This document shows, in pieces, positions 51,573 through 61,179 of a stretch of 64,000 bases of DNA. This DNA is from Acidobacteriaceae bacterium (GTDB lineage: Bacteria; Acidobacteriota; Terriglobia; Bryobacterales; Bryobacteraceae). A program made the position numbers and the translations under genes. The stretch covers positions 18,454-82,453 of the forward strand of contig JAFAYI010000013.1 in assembly GCA_019240475.1 (NCBI GenBank). Direction: 5' to 3'. Below the pieces are notes generated by a model. The model saw only the letters and a program-made list of their open reading frames with translations, was not told the origin of the DNA and made no database searches. The first letter of the stretch is position 1. Each line of letters starts with the position of its first letter.

Positions 51573-52103
51573 TTAGGATACGGCTGCTTCTTCGCTGAGG
51601 TCCGGCATGTCGTTGGTGACCTGCGAGGCAAGGAACACGGCGACGATCGACTCCATGCCTTCTTTGTCTTCATCGTCGAAACGGTTGAGGCTGGCGCTAT
51701 CGACATCCAAGACGCCCAGCACTTTGCCCCAATTGAGCAGGGGCACTACGATTTCGGATTGCGAGGCCGTATCGCAGAAGATATGGCCGGAAAACTCGTT
51801 CACGTTGGGCACTACGATGGACTTGCGCTGCTTGGCGGCCGTCCCGCACACTCCTTTCCCGAATGGGAGGCGCACGCAGGCAGGCTTGCCTTGAAAAGGT
51901 CCCAGGACGAGATTTTGGCCTTCGGCGATATAGAATCCCACCCAGTTGACGTCGGGCAGATTCTGAAACAGGAGCGCCGAGGTGTTGGCCGCGTTCGCAA
52001 TAAAGTTCTTTTCGTCTCCGAGAAGCTCCTGGAGGCGCTCACAGAGGTTCTGGTAGAGCGCGTACTTGGCACTGCGTGGTTCGGTGGTGGCCAGAGAGTT
52101 CAT
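51573..52103 (-). CDS. msrC: GAF-domain free methionine-(R)-sulfoxide reductase
   Basis: 176 residues, a single GAF domain. The three cysteines expected for fRMsr are present (ACVRLPFGKGVCGTAA and GHIFCDTASQSEIVVPL), as is WVGFYIAEG. It reduces free methionine-R-sulfoxide. ATG start; the stop lies 25 bases from the neighbouring protease gene in the same direction, so the two may be co-transcribed. Confidence 0.88.
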   Translation of the reverse strand: MNSLATTEPRSAKYALYQNLCERLQELLGDEKNFIANAANTSALLFQNLPDVNWVGFYIAEGQNLVLGPFQGKPACVRLPFGKGVCGTAAKQRKSIVVPNVNEFSGHIFCDTASQSEIVVPLLNWGKVLGVLDVDSASLNRFDDEDKEGMESIVAVFLASQVTNDMPDLSEEAAVS

Positions 52104-52215
52104 GGCGGTTAAATATAACAGTGTATATCCGCCCGAATAAGTCTCATGCAGGATCGCCCTAACGACTGCTTAGATGCCGACCTGGCCGCGCGAGTGTCAA
52201 TGCTGCGGTTTGGGA

Positions 52216-52350
52216 GTGTTGAAGGAACCGGCGCGATCGATCACCCTTGGTTCCCGCCGCGGGCGCCTGCGGTCGATCGGGATTAAGCGCAGGCGTCGAA
52301 CGATCAAATTGCACAGGCGCGAGTGGCGCCGGTACCGAAAGTTGCGCTGA
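52216..52350 (+). CDS. possible very basic 44-residue protein, COX24/AURKAIP1-like
   Basis: A short frame starting GTG-TTG-AAG-GAA encodes a peptide whose last 25 residues read SIGIKRRRRTIKLH then RREWRRYRKLR. The Arg/Lys-rich pattern resembles the COX24/AURKAIP1 domain of tiny ribosome-associated proteins. The ribosome-binding site is poor and the evidence is composition only. Part of a 420-base region (52104-52526) with no other supported gene. Confidence 0.3.
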   Translation: MLKEPARSITLGSRRGRLRSIGIKRRRRTIKLHRREWRRYRKLR

Positions 52351-52526
52351 TGGTTGAAGAGTTGGCGGATTGGATGGCAGTTATGGAATTCGAGTAAGTG
52401 TAGTAGTTGCACCGGTTATTTTGAAGAAACCGGGACGGTAACTGTAACGTTGTCGCGAATAAGTACCGTGGCCGTTCGGCAATTATAGATTCTTCCGAGA
52501 GCGCCAGATTGGTATGCTGAACGCTT

Positions 52527-53498
52527 ATGCGTCTATTTGCGCGCAGGCATAAACTGCTGTCACAATCGATTCGTCCGGACAGATATCCGCCGATTACGAT
52601 GCCCTACGTGGACGGCATGATTACAGACCTCGAACGGCAGGCGCTGGGTTGTTTCGCGAAAAACATATGGGAGCACGGCGCCTCGAAAGAAGCTGTAATC
52701 GTGGATGGGGGCTGTTATGTGGGAGCTTCGACGGTGGCGCTGGCAGAAGGATTGCACGAATCTAAAGTTCCGGAACAGAAGCGGCGCGGGCGCATCTGGT
52801 CCTACGATCTGTTTCGAACGACGAAGGCGATGGCTGACCATTATCTGAAGGGATCCGGCCTGCAGGCGGGAGATAGCTTTCAGCCAATTTTCGAGAAGAA
52901 TGTGGCGGCGTACCGGGATTACGTCAGGCTGGAAGCCGGCGACATACAGAAGGCGCAGGTTCCGGAGGCCCCCGTGGCCATTTTATTTATCGACATTTTG
53001 TGGTCGTGGGACTGCACGAACTATGTCGGACGCAGGTTTTATCCTCTGTTAGAGCCTGGAAGGTCACTCCTCATTCACCAGGATTTTGTGTACCCGTTCT
53101 ATCCCTGGGTCATTCTTACAATGGGACAACTTAGTAACATACTCCTATTCGCTTATAACGTGCAGTATTCTTCCGTAGTGTTCGATGTCGCGAAACGGGT
53201 TCGAGAGCAGGATATCGACGACCCGAGGAACGTGGAGGTGTCCAGAGGTCTCAATATATACGACCAGTTCATCGATCGCGTGGAAGGATGGGCGCAAGGA
53301 GCATTGGCTCTGGGGAAGGCGCTATATCTGGCCTCTTTGAACCGGATCGAGGAAGCGCGCCGGCTAACGGAGGAAGTGGCGGTGAAATTCGCCACCGAGC
53401 CGCTGGTAACGCAATACCTGGAAGCGATACGTGGTTATTGCGATCGCGCGGTGGCTGAAGGAAAGCCGGTTCCGCTGGATCAGGCGGTCGGGATTTGA
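52527..53498 (+). CDS. class I SAM methyltransferase-like protein
   Basis: 323 residues. VIVDGGCYVGASTVALAEGL resembles methyltransferase motif I (SAM binding), GRIWSYDLFRTT motif II, and AILFIDILWSWD with the later LLEPGRSLLIHQDFV motifs IV-V, as in the Methyltransf_24 type. The C-terminal 80 residues are helical. Substrate unknown; often such proteins sit in surface-sugar clusters. Stands alone with a long upstream region. Confidence 0.65.
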   Translation: MRLFARRHKLLSQSIRPDRYPPITMPYVDGMITDLERQALGCFAKNIWEHGASKEAVIVDGGCYVGASTVALAEGLHESKVPEQKRRGRIWSYDLFRTTKAMADHYLKGSGLQAGDSFQPIFEKNVAAYRDYVRLEAGDIQKAQVPEAPVAILFIDILWSWDCTNYVGRRFYPLLEPGRSLLIHQDFVYPFYPWVILTMGQLSNILLFAYNVQYSSVVFDVAKRVREQDIDDPRNVEVSRGLNIYDQFIDRVEGWAQGALALGKALYLASLNRIEEARRLTEEVAVKFATEPLVTQYLEAIRGYCDRAVAEGKPVPLDQAVGI

Positions 53499-53528
53499 GA
53501 ACTGGCCTGACCCGGCGCGCCCTGCCTC

Positions 53529-54755
53529 TCAGGCATTTCGTTTCCGGCGGTAGGGGCTCGAGATGTAGCCCTTAGCCTCTTCGGCGGCCTCGGATTTCGG
53601 CGCGGTCTTCATGGTCTCGCGATAAGCCTCGACGGCATCGCGATGGCGGCCTTCGAGATCGTAGATTTGACCAAGCCTCAGCCAAGCCATGACCGCGGTG
53701 CTCAAATCCAAGGCGTCGGCTTTCTGGGTCACTTGCTTCAAATCGGTCAAGGCGGGGCCAAGGTCGCCATACCAGAACAGCAGATTGGCCTTCAGGTATT
53801 GGACCTTTTCTTCGGAGAGCGTCGAGTACCCGGGCGATCCAGCGCGGCGCAGGGCTTCAATTTCGGCGAGCACTCGCAGGGCATTCTGCTTGTCGCCGAG
53901 GTCGCTGTACATTTCGACCTCTTCGAATCGGAAAAGATAGTTGCGCGGAAACCTCTGCGCCAAGTCCTGGAGCAAAGGAAGGGCGCGGCGCGGCTGGCGT
54001 TCGCGCCGGTAGATGGCCGCAAGCAGCGCCTGCGCATCGTAGCGATTGAGGATGCCGGCCTGGGCGACCACCTGAAGCTGGCGGATGCCATCTTCGCGGT
54101 CTGGATGGAACCCTTCGAGCGAGGCGAAGGTTCGCCAGCCCCATGAAAGGGAGCCGACGATGTATTCGTTGATGCCGAGGATCAGGCGCGCGTCGACGAA
54201 GCTGTGATCGATCTGAATGGCCTGCTCGTCGGCCTTCCGCGCGGCGACTATTTCGTGGAGCGAATCGAGCCATGCCTTTTCAACCAGGAAGAGATAGTTC
54301 GCTCGCAATCCGTGAGCGACGCCTTCGGCGTAGAGCGCCTGGAGATCGCGGGGGTTCTTGGCCAGGCGCTCTTGCGTGAGTTCGAGGCTCTTGGCAATGT
54401 AGCCGTTGAAGCGGCTCTTATCCTGGGCGCCGATACCCATTTTGGGCCGGCGCAGGAAGGGATTCGATCCGGTCACTAATTGGCTTTCGAGCGCACCGTC
54501 GCGAAACATCTCCTGGTAGAGAAGGGCTTGAGCCAAGTGGTTGTATAATTCCGGATCGTTCGGATGCCGCTGCAGCTCTTGTTCAAAGATGGCGAATGCC
54601 TGATCGTATTCGTTGTTGTAGAAATGGACGAAGCCCGGGTCCTGCAGAGGGTCCTGGAGCTTCGGATTCGACGCGGGGAAGAGGGCGAGCGCGCCGGCGA
54701 GGAGGGCGGCGATGCAGCAGAGGGCTCGCGGAAGTTTCGGGCCTTGCACGGGCAT
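53529..54755 (-). CDS. TPR-repeat protein with N-terminal signal/anchor
   Basis: 408 residues from ATG 54755. A hydrophobic stretch (ALCCIAALLAGALALFPAS) suggests export or anchoring, followed by TPR-like helices (FVHFYNNEYDQAFAIFEQEL, then RHPNDPELYNHLAQALLYQ, and later ALLAAIYRRERQPRRALPLL). Typical of acidobacterial tetratricopeptide proteins of unknown partner. It shares a base with the queG stop (TGATG), so it is translationally coupled to queG. Upstream in-frame extension is inside queG and rejected. Confidence 0.85.
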   Translation of the reverse strand: MPVQGPKLPRALCCIAALLAGALALFPASNPKLQDPLQDPGFVHFYNNEYDQAFAIFEQELQRHPNDPELYNHLAQALLYQEMFRDGALESQLVTGSNPFLRRPKMGIGAQDKSRFNGYIAKSLELTQERLAKNPRDLQALYAEGVAHGLRANYLFLVEKAWLDSLHEIVAARKADEQAIQIDHSFVDARLILGINEYIVGSLSWGWRTFASLEGFHPDREDGIRQLQVVAQAGILNRYDAQALLAAIYRRERQPRRALPLLQDLAQRFPRNYLFRFEEVEMYSDLGDKQNALRVLAEIEALRRAGSPGYSTLSEEKVQYLKANLLFWYGDLGPALTDLKQVTQKADALDLSTAVMAWLRLGQIYDLEGRHRDAVEAYRETMKTAPKSEAAEEAKGYISSPYRRKRNA

Positions 54756-55738
54756 CAATTCTCCCGGGCGTTGGCAATCGCGATGTTCACGTTGCGGGAT
54801 AAACCGGCATGCTTGGCGCGCTTGACGGGCGAGCCGCGGAAACGGTCGCGAAACTCTTCTTCGCTGAGCGCGGCGAGATCCGCGAGGGCGGGGGCGAATT
54901 CCTTGGCGTCGAAGGCGGGGTCCGCGCTGAAGGGGGCCCGTGAGTTCCAGGGGCACACATCCTGACAGATGTCGCAGCCAAATATAAGGTTGCCGAATCG
55001 ATGGGCGAGGTCATCCGGGATGTCGCCGCGTTTTTCGATAGTGAGGTAGGAGATACAGCGGCGCGCGTCCAGTTTCCAGCCGTTCCCATTGGGCACGATC
55101 GCCTGCGTCGGGCAGGCGTCAATGCAACGCGCGCAGGCGCCGCAGCGATCGGGCGGAGGCGCATCCGGCGCGAGCGGTATAGAGAGCAGCACCTCACCGA
55201 GGAAGAACCAGGAGCCTTGCCCCTGATTGATGAGACAGGTGTTCTTGCCGATCCATCCGAGACCCGCGGCGCGAGCGTAGGATCGTTCGAGCAGGGGCGC
55301 GGTGTCTACGCAGACTTTCCATTCGAAGGGTTCGCCGTGAGCTTCCGCGATCCGCCCGACCAGGCGCGCCAGATCGCGGCGCAGAACATCGTGATAGTCT
55401 TCGCCCCAGGCATAGCGCGAGATCCAGCCGCGCCGGTCGGCATCGAGTTCCGTCGAATCGAGCTCCGCCGTGCGAGGATGCGGCGTGTTATACAGCTTGC
55501 CAACGCAGAGAATGCTGCGAGCGCTGGGGAGGAGATGACGGGGATCGCTCCTGAGATCGCCGCGGCGGTCGGTCAGATAATTCATTTCGCCGCCGAGTCC
55601 CGCGGCGCGCCAGGAATCGAATCGCTCCCAGTCGTCAGAGGGCAATGCGGCCGCGACTCCGGCAAGCTCAAATCCACAAGCGTGGGCGAGTTGTTTTGCC
55701 TGCTGCGGGGTGATGGACACGCGTGCTGCTAACCTCAC
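54755..55738 (-). CDS. queG: epoxyqueuosine reductase
   Basis: 327 residues. Two [4Fe-4S] motifs (CGACARCIDACPTQAI and CDICQDVCPWN), a B12-binding N-terminal region, and the catalytic region CVDTAPLLERSYARAAGLGWIGKNTCLI. It performs the last step of queuosine synthesis on tRNA with GUN anticodons such as the tRNA-Tyr genes here. The start is GTG 55738 or GTG 55720; either overlaps the 5' end of the divergent ABC gene. Confidence 0.94.
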   Translation of the reverse strand: MRLAARVSITPQQAKQLAHACGFELAGVAAALPSDDWERFDSWRAAGLGGEMNYLTDRRGDLRSDPRHLLPSARSILCVGKLYNTPHPRTAELDSTELDADRRGWISRYAWGEDYHDVLRRDLARLVGRIAEAHGEPFEWKVCVDTAPLLERSYARAAGLGWIGKNTCLINQGQGSWFFLGEVLLSIPLAPDAPPPDRCGACARCIDACPTQAIVPNGNGWKLDARRCISYLTIEKRGDIPDDLAHRFGNLIFGCDICQDVCPWNSRAPFSADPAFDAKEFAPALADLAALSEEEFRDRFRGSPVKRAKHAGLSRNVNIAIANAREN

Positions 55739-56525
55739 TTATATTTTGCCTGTTCCCCTGCTTGATTTCGAGAATGTGTTTGTCAGCCGCGGCGAGCGCC
55801 TGGGCTTGAACGGCCTGACGCTTAGGATTGAGTCGGGCGAGCATGTGGCGATTCTCGGTCCGAACGGAAGCGGGAAATCGACACTGATCAAGACCATTGC
55901 GCGGGAGTGCTATCCGCTGCGGCGCGAGGGCGCGCGCCTTAGGATCCTGGGCCGCGAGAATTGGAATATCTTCGAGCTGCGTTCGCAGTTGGGCATCGTC
56001 AGCAACGATTTGATGACGCAGTGCACGCGCGACATCACCGGGCGCGAGTTGGTGCTGTCCGGATTTTTCGGATCTATCGGGATCTGGCCGAATCATCGCG
56101 TGCTGCCCGAAATGGAAGAGAAGGCCAAGAGAGCCATGGAACGCCTGGATGCATGGCGCCTGGCTAGCCGGTGGACGGACGAGCTGTCTTCGGGCGAGGC
56201 GCGACGCCTGCTCATCGCGCGGGCGCTGATTCACAATCCATCGTCATTGTTGCTGGACGAGCCGACCACGAGCCTGGACCTTCCGGCGCTGCACGAAGTC
56301 CGCGAGCATCTGCGGTCCCTGGCGGCAGGCGGGGCGGGGCTTCTGCTAGTGACGCATCACTTGGATGACATTATTCCCGAGATCGACCGGGTGGTTCTGC
56401 TCAAGGACGGAGCGGTATTTGCGGACGGGCCGAAGGCGGCGGTTTTGACGCCGAGCGCTTTATCGGAACTGTTCGGAATGAAAGTGGACGTCTTCGAGCG
56501 CAACGGGTACTATCACGCCTGGTGA
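55710..56525 (+). CDS. ABC transporter ATP-binding protein
   Basis: Up to 271 residues from GTG 55710 (ATG 55713; the conserved start LLDFENVFVSRG begins later). Walker A is GPNGSGKSTLIK, signature ELSSGEARRLLIARA, Walker B SLLLDEPTTSLD and switch His in VTHHLDD. It resembles stand-alone ATPases of the iron-complex/molybdate group; no permease gene is adjacent. The start overlaps queG on the other strand, so the real start may be a downstream TTG near 55746. Confidence 0.85.
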   Translation: MMDTRAANLTYILPVPLLDFENVFVSRGERLGLNGLTLRIESGEHVAILGPNGSGKSTLIKTIARECYPLRREGARLRILGRENWNIFELRSQLGIVSNDLMTQCTRDITGRELVLSGFFGSIGIWPNHRVLPEMEEKAKRAMERLDAWRLASRWTDELSSGEARRLLIARALIHNPSSLLLDEPTTSLDLPALHEVREHLRSLAAGGAGLLLVTHHLDDIIPEIDRVVLLKDGAVFADGPKAAVLTPSALSELFGMKVDVFERNGYYHAW

Positions 56526-56531
56526 GCAGGG

Positions 56532-57317
56532 CTAGCGGGCGGCGGCGATGGTTCCCAGAGGCGGGCTGCTCGGGACGGCGTACTCGCGGCGAGGCATGCG
56601 GCCGGAGAGGAACGCGGCGCGGCCAGATTCGACGGCGAGTTTCATGGCGTGGGCCATCCGCTCGGAGTCTTCGGCCTCCGCGATGGCGGTGTTCAGCAGG
56701 ACGCCGTCATAGCCGAGTTCCATGGCGATGGCCGCATCGGAGGCGGTTCCGACGCCCGCATCCACGATTAATGGAACGTCCGTGATGGCTTCGCGCAGAA
56801 TTTTGAGATTGGTGGCGTTCTGGACGCCGAGGCCCGAGCCAATGGGCGCAGCAAGCGGCATGACGGCTGCCGCGCCCGCATCGATCAGCTTGCGCGCGTT
56901 GACCAGATCGTCGGTGGTGTAGGGCAGCACGACGAAACCTTCCTTGACCAGGATCCGCGTGGCTTCGAGCAAGCCTTGGTTGTCGGGAAACAGAGTCTTC
57001 TGGTCGCCGATGACCTCCAGCTTGATCCAGTTCGATAAGCCAGCTTCCTGCGCCAGGCGCGCGGTTCGCACCGCGTCGTCCGCCGTGTAGCAGGCCGCGG
57101 TGTTGGGCAGAATGTGGATCTTCGACCGATCGATGTAATCGAGCTCGGATTCTTTCGAACGATCGGCGAGGTTGACGCGCCGTACCGCGAGGGTCACCAT
57201 TTCGGTTCCGGAAGCCGCGTGGCAGCGGCCCATCAGAGCCTTGCTGCGATACTTACCGGTGCCTACGAATAGGCGCGAACGGAACTCGCGCCCGGCGATT
57301 GTCAGAAGGTCGTGCAT
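56532..57317 (-). CDS. thiG: thiazole synthase ThiG
   Basis: 261 residues, TIM barrel. The Schiff-base lysine is in WIKLEVIGD; other signatures are [31 protein letters not shown] and [12 protein letters not shown]. It forms the thiazole of thiamine from DXP, dehydroglycine and ThiS-thiocarboxylate. No other thi gene is adjacent, so the pathway is scattered. In the usual numbering the length is normal. Confidence 0.95.
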   Translation of the reverse strand: MHDLLTIAGREFRSRLFVGTGKYRSKALMGRCHAASGTEMVTLAVRRVNLADRSKESELDYIDRSKIHILPNTAACYTADDAVRTARLAQEAGLSNWIKLEVIGDQKTLFPDNQGLLEATRILVKEGFVVLPYTTDDLVNARKLIDAGAAAVMPLAAPIGSGLGVQNATNLKILREAITDVPLIVDAGVGTASDAAIAMELGYDGVLLNTAIAEAEDSERMAHAMKLAVESGRAAFLSGRMPRREYAVPSSPPLGTIAAAR

Positions 57318-57344
57318 AGGGCTATTATCCGCCGAGCGGAGCGG

Positions 57345-58163
57345 TCACAAAGCCAATTGCCCGCGATACATCATTTCTCCGATATCGAATTTTTTCTTCA
57401 CTTCGATTTGGCCCATCGACATCTTGAATTCGACTTCGTGGTCGGCCGTTGAGATGGCCATGGCGGCTCTTGGGAAATGAAAGAAATACACGTCCGAGTT
57501 GCCGATTCTCCGGTAGTCGGAATCGGCGGCCCGCTGCGCCGCGCGACCTTTTAGGTGCAGATATGCATTTTGGGCGAGCGCCTTGGGGTCCGAGCCCCCG
57601 TCGGGCGCGGGCAGGCCGACCACCGCGATCACATAGTTCGGGCGCGTGGCCGAGGCGTGCGCGATCTGATCTTCGGTCGGTTTATTGGCCCCGGCACGCA
57701 GCTTCAATACAGCGAGGCGAATAGGAGCGGCGCTGGCCCAGATGACGGTGAGAACCTGAGGGGCCGCGGGCGCGCCGGTATTGGGTGAGACGGCTGATGG
57801 GGTGGGAGCGGTGGAGACGTTGCGCGGGGTAGTGGGTTCGGCTGGGCCGGTACTGCCGCCGACAGCGGGATTGCTCATGTTAGCGCCGCTGGTGGTGTTC
57901 GCGGGGTTGCCGAGCGAGGCGGCTGGTGGAGACGACACGTTGGAGCCAGCTTCGATGACGGTGACGGCGGGGCGCGCGCCGGCGGGCATGGGCATTTGCT
58001 TGGCCCAGGGAGAGTCGGTCATGACTGCTTGCGCGTCTTTGTCTGTCCAATCGGAGAAGTCCTTCTTCTGCCAAGGACCGTTCTGCCACGGACCGGCGCC
58101 TGCGAGGATGAGTCCAGATGCACAGGCAAATAGAAGGAGAAAGCCAACTCTGCCGCGGCGCAT
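57345..58163 (-). CDS. exported protein of unknown function
   Basis: 272 residues: signal peptide (residues 1-22), then KDFSDWTDKDAQAVMTDSPWAKQ, a pattern common in secreted acidobacterial proteins; a Pro/Ser/Thr-rich linker (about 75-130); and a mixed C-terminal domain (about 135-272). No catalytic motif recognised. Probably periplasmic or outer-membrane associated. Confidence 0.75.
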   Translation of the reverse strand: MRRGRVGFLLLFACASGLILAGAGPWQNGPWQKKDFSDWTDKDAQAVMTDSPWAKQMPMPAGARPAVTVIEAGSNVSSPPAASLGNPANTTSGANMSNPAVGGSTGPAEPTTPRNVSTAPTPSAVSPNTGAPAAPQVLTVIWASAAPIRLAVLKLRAGANKPTEDQIAHASATRPNYVIAVVGLPAPDGGSDPKALAQNAYLHLKGRAAQRAADSDYRRIGNSDVYFFHFPRAAMAISTADHEVEFKMSMGQIEVKKKFDIGEMMYRGQLAL

Positions 58164-58239
58164 GTTCGCCTCCGCTCTGTCAGACTGCGGCGGGCGGCCG
58201 GAGGTGACAATCTTGCGTGTTATGCTTTGGGAGTTGGAC

Positions 58240-58328
58240 GGACAGGTGGGTGAGTGGTTAAAGCCAACAGACTGTAAATCTGTCCCTCCTTGCGAGGTAC
58301 GAAGGTTCGAATCCTTCCCTGTCCACCA
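58240..58328 (+). tRNA. tRNA-Tyr (anticodon GTA), canonical
   Basis: Acceptor arms GGACAGG and CCTGTCC, A73 and encoded CCA. The anticodon loop is CTGTAAA (GTA), with a long variable arm and T-loop GTTCGAATC. This is the likely housekeeping copy; compare the atypical E1 copy at 28022. Confidence 0.95.
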
Positions 58329-58337
58329 GTTCCCGGT

Positions 58338-58568
58338 ATGACCATCGATGAACGGCTTGAATTTTTAGTGAAATCGACCGAATCGCTGCACGATTCAATC
58401 GAGAGGCTGTATGCGGTGGTGTCGAGGCAGTCAGAGCAGATCGACAGGCAATCAGAGCAGATCGACAAACACACACGCCAATTGGAAATGGACGCGCAGA
58501 ACATTCGGTCGCTTGCCAACATTGCAACCGCGCACGAGTCACGGTTGGACGATTTAGAAGATAAGTAG
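58338..58568 (+). CDS. small coiled-coil protein
   Basis: 76 residues starting 9 bases after tRNA-Tyr. It opens with MTIDERLEFLVKSTESLHDSI and contains a heptad-like repeat (RQSEQIDRQSEQID), then a helix ending LDDLEDK. Such short coiled-coil proteins are frequent in Solibacter-type genomes. Function unknown. No ribosome-binding site stands out. Confidence 0.6.
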   Translation: MTIDERLEFLVKSTESLHDSIERLYAVVSRQSEQIDRQSEQIDKHTRQLEMDAQNIRSLANIATAHESRLDDLEDK

Positions 58569-58592
58569 GAACTGCTATGCTGGCCGAAGCAG

Positions 58593-58668
<76 letters not shown>

Positions 58669-58809
58669 TCCATTCACAGCCGCGATCTTGCTGCGTCGGG
58701 ATGCAGGTTTCTGGTCTGACCCCCTAACTGCTAGTACCTATTATTGCCGCGCAGCACGCGAAGGGCAATGTCGGGTAGCTGGCAATCGGCGTTATGTTAG
58801 ATCGTACCG

Positions 58810-60099
58810 ATGCCTCCCGCTCCGACGAGCCGCCGCCTTGCTTACCTCGTCAGCCAGTACCCGAGGCTAACTCACGATTTTCTACTACGTGAGATTCGCG
58901 AACTGAGAAGTCTCGGGTGGGATGTTCATGCCTTTTCGGTCAGCCCGTCCGACCGCGGTAACGACGATCTTAATCCTCTTGAGCAAGAAGAGCGCCGACG
59001 CACTTTCTACATCAAATCGGAAAGCTTCTTGTCAGTTCTCCATTCGCACATGCGAACGCTTCTCACCAGGCCGGCCGGGTATCTCCACGGTTTACTGTTG
59101 GCAATTACGCTCTCTAACTGGCATCCACGCCGGCTACTCTACTCGTTCTTTTACTTTATTGAAGCAGTGGTACTCGGCGAGCAGCTTCGAAAAGCTAAGG
59201 TTTCCCACGTCCACAGCCACTTCACATCCACGGTCGCGCTCCTATCGAGCAAGATCTTTCCGCTGACCATGTCGATGACTATTCATGGCTTTCGCGAGTT
59301 TCGCGATCCTGATGGATTTCATCTGGCGAAGAAGCTTCGCTCTTGCCTATTTACTATCGCGATCAGCAACTATTGCCGCAGCCAGCTTATGCTGGAATGC
59401 GGCGCGCAGCGTTGGGACAGGATCTACGTTGTGCCCGCGAGCATTGATCCGAAACTGTTTTCACCGGCTAACACAGGAGCTGCGAAGCCCTTCTTAGAGA
59501 TTGTCTGCGCAGCTCGGTTAGTGCATCTCAAAGGCCATCTGCTGCTCATCGACGCTTTCGAGAGGATTGTCAACGATGGCTTCCCGGTCCGGCTTACGCT
59601 GGTGGGCGATGGGCCGGAAAGCCCGGTCTTGCGGGCTGCCGTTAAGGAGCGCCGCCTCGATCACTGCGTGCGTTTTACCGGTCCGATCAATCCCGCGCGC
59701 ATCCGCGAGCAATACGCGCGCGCCGATATTTTTGCGCTGGCAAGCTTTACAGAAGGGCTTCCAGTTGCGCTTATGGAAGCTATGGCGATGGGAATCCCCT
59801 GCGTGGCTTCGTGCATCACGGGCATTCCGGAGCTCCTTCGCGACGGGGTGACCGGACTGCTATTCAGTCCAGGGAACATCGAGGACTTGACGCGCGCTCT
59901 GAGGGTCCTAATCGACGACCCCACTCTGCGGCAGCGGATGGGCGAAGCAGCCCGGCTGCACGTCATCCAGAATTACAATCTACACATCAACGTGGCGCGT
60001 CTGGCTGAGGTATTTGGCCAGGAGCTGGCCGCAGATGGCTGTCATAGATTTCCCGCATCCGCGCCGCGGAGGCTTCGAGCGAAAAGCGCGCTTGAATAG
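58810..60099 (+). CDS. GT4-family glycosyltransferase
   Basis: 429 residues. N-terminal YLVSQYPRLTHDFLLREI is typical of exopolysaccharide GT4 enzymes; HSHFTSTVALL and the nucleotide-sugar site FTEGLPVALMEAMAMGIPCVAS follow, with the EX7E glutamate in that segment. It likely adds a sugar to a surface polysaccharide. Its 3' end overlaps the convergent glycosyltransferase gene by 113 bases, which is long and suggests the last residues here (after about 395) may be dispensable. Confidence 0.88.
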   Translation: MPPAPTSRRLAYLVSQYPRLTHDFLLREIRELRSLGWDVHAFSVSPSDRGNDDLNPLEQEERRRTFYIKSESFLSVLHSHMRTLLTRPAGYLHGLLLAITLSNWHPRRLLYSFFYFIEAVVLGEQLRKAKVSHVHSHFTSTVALLSSKIFPLTMSMTIHGFREFRDPDGFHLAKKLRSCLFTIAISNYCRSQLMLECGAQRWDRIYVVPASIDPKLFSPANTGAAKPFLEIVCAARLVHLKGHLLLIDAFERIVNDGFPVRLTLVGDGPESPVLRAAVKERRLDHCVRFTGPINPARIREQYARADIFALASFTEGLPVALMEAMAMGIPCVASCITGIPELLRDGVTGLLFSPGNIEDLTRALRVLIDDPTLRQRMGEAARLHVIQNYNLHINVARLAEVFGQELAADGCHRFPASAPRRLRAKSALE

Positions 60100-61132
60100 C
60101 GTGGAGCGAGGCGCGCGCCAGCCGCTCGCGGAGCAGCGGATTGGAGGCCAGCAGGGAAAGCTTTTCCGCCAGTGCCGGAGCATTGCCTGGTTCGAAAAGG
60201 AGACCGGTTTCGTTGTCGCGAACCAGTTCCGGATTGCCGCCCGCGGAGGAGGCGATGCACGCGCAGCCGCATGCCATGGCTTCCATCAAAGAGTTCGAGA
60301 GAGCTTCCGAGAGGGACGGAAGCACAAAAATGTCTATCGACCGCAACCAAGGGGCTACGGCGGATACGGTTGGCTGAAACACGCACTGCCGACGAACGCC
60401 AAGCTCTTGCGCGAGAGTTTCCAAGCCGGGCTGCTCCGGCCCGCTACCTACGAAGACCAATCGAACTCCTTCCCGCAGGCGCGAGAGCTGAGCGAAGGCG
60501 CGCAACAAGGTTTGAAGGCCTTTCTCCGGGCGCAGGAGGCAAACCACGCCGATGACGAGCGAGGCATCTTGCAAAACCGGCATGCGCAGGCGCGGGTCTG
60601 GGTTAAACTTGGCGAGGTCGATGCCGTTGTAGCAAAGATGCACGCGGCGGGCGGGGACGTGTTCCTGCTGAACCAGCTCGCGCCGGACGGACTCGGAGTT
60701 GACGACGATGCCGCTTGCGATGCGGTCGGTCACGCGAAGAAGCTTGAGGAAGCGGGGCGGCGTGAGATCGCGATGAAAACGCCGGCTGGACAGCACCACA
60801 GGAACCCCGAACGCGCGCGCGACCGGGACGCCGAAGCAGTTCAAATTGGTGTCGAACGTGTGTACCAGCCGGATCTTGTGCCGTCGTAAGTAGCGGCCGA
60901 GCCGCCAGACCCCGGTCACCGCGCTTGAATTCACAAAAGACGTAACCGGCAGGCGCAGGACAGGCAGGCCTGCCAAGCGCAATTCGTCAGCCCGAAAGCC
61001 TTCGTGAAAACAGCCGACATGAACCTGGAATCGGGAGGGATCGAGCGCCCGCGCTACTTCGGTCAATTGCCGTTCGGTGCCGCCTGGTCCGAGTTCGCGC
61101 GTCATCAGCATGACCGGGATGGGGTCGGGCAT
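59987..61132 (-). CDS. GT4-family glycosyltransferase
   Basis: 381 residues. Glycine-rich N-terminal LGPGGTERQLTEVARAL, acceptor-side HTFDTNLNCFG, and the donor site SLSEALSNSLMEAMACGCACIAS then GGNPELVRDNETGLLFEPGN are all as in GT4. Acceptor and sugar unknown. Overlaps the convergent glycosyltransferase gene. With it and a propeller protein it forms a small surface-related cluster inserted between tRNA-Thr and the EF-Tu gene. Confidence 0.9.
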   Translation of the reverse strand: MPDPIPVMLMTRELGPGGTERQLTEVARALDPSRFQVHVGCFHEGFRADELRLAGLPVLRLPVTSFVNSSAVTGVWRLGRYLRRHKIRLVHTFDTNLNCFGVPVARAFGVPVVLSSRRFHRDLTPPRFLKLLRVTDRIASGIVVNSESVRRELVQQEHVPARRVHLCYNGIDLAKFNPDPRLRMPVLQDASLVIGVVCLLRPEKGLQTLLRAFAQLSRLREGVRLVFVGSGPEQPGLETLAQELGVRRQCVFQPTVSAVAPWLRSIDIFVLPSLSEALSNSLMEAMACGCACIASSAGGNPELVRDNETGLLFEPGNAPALAEKLSLLASNPLLRERLARASLHAIQARFSLEASAARMREIYDSHLRPAPGQIPQPDAPR

Positions 61133-61179
61133 TTTTGTATGGTCCCATTACGGGCGCCGTGGCGATACTTACTGCGTTC

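Noticed and set aside
52197..52412. A 71-codon minus-strand frame
   Set aside because: His/Arg-rich shadow; it overlaps a more plausible basic frame on the + strand.
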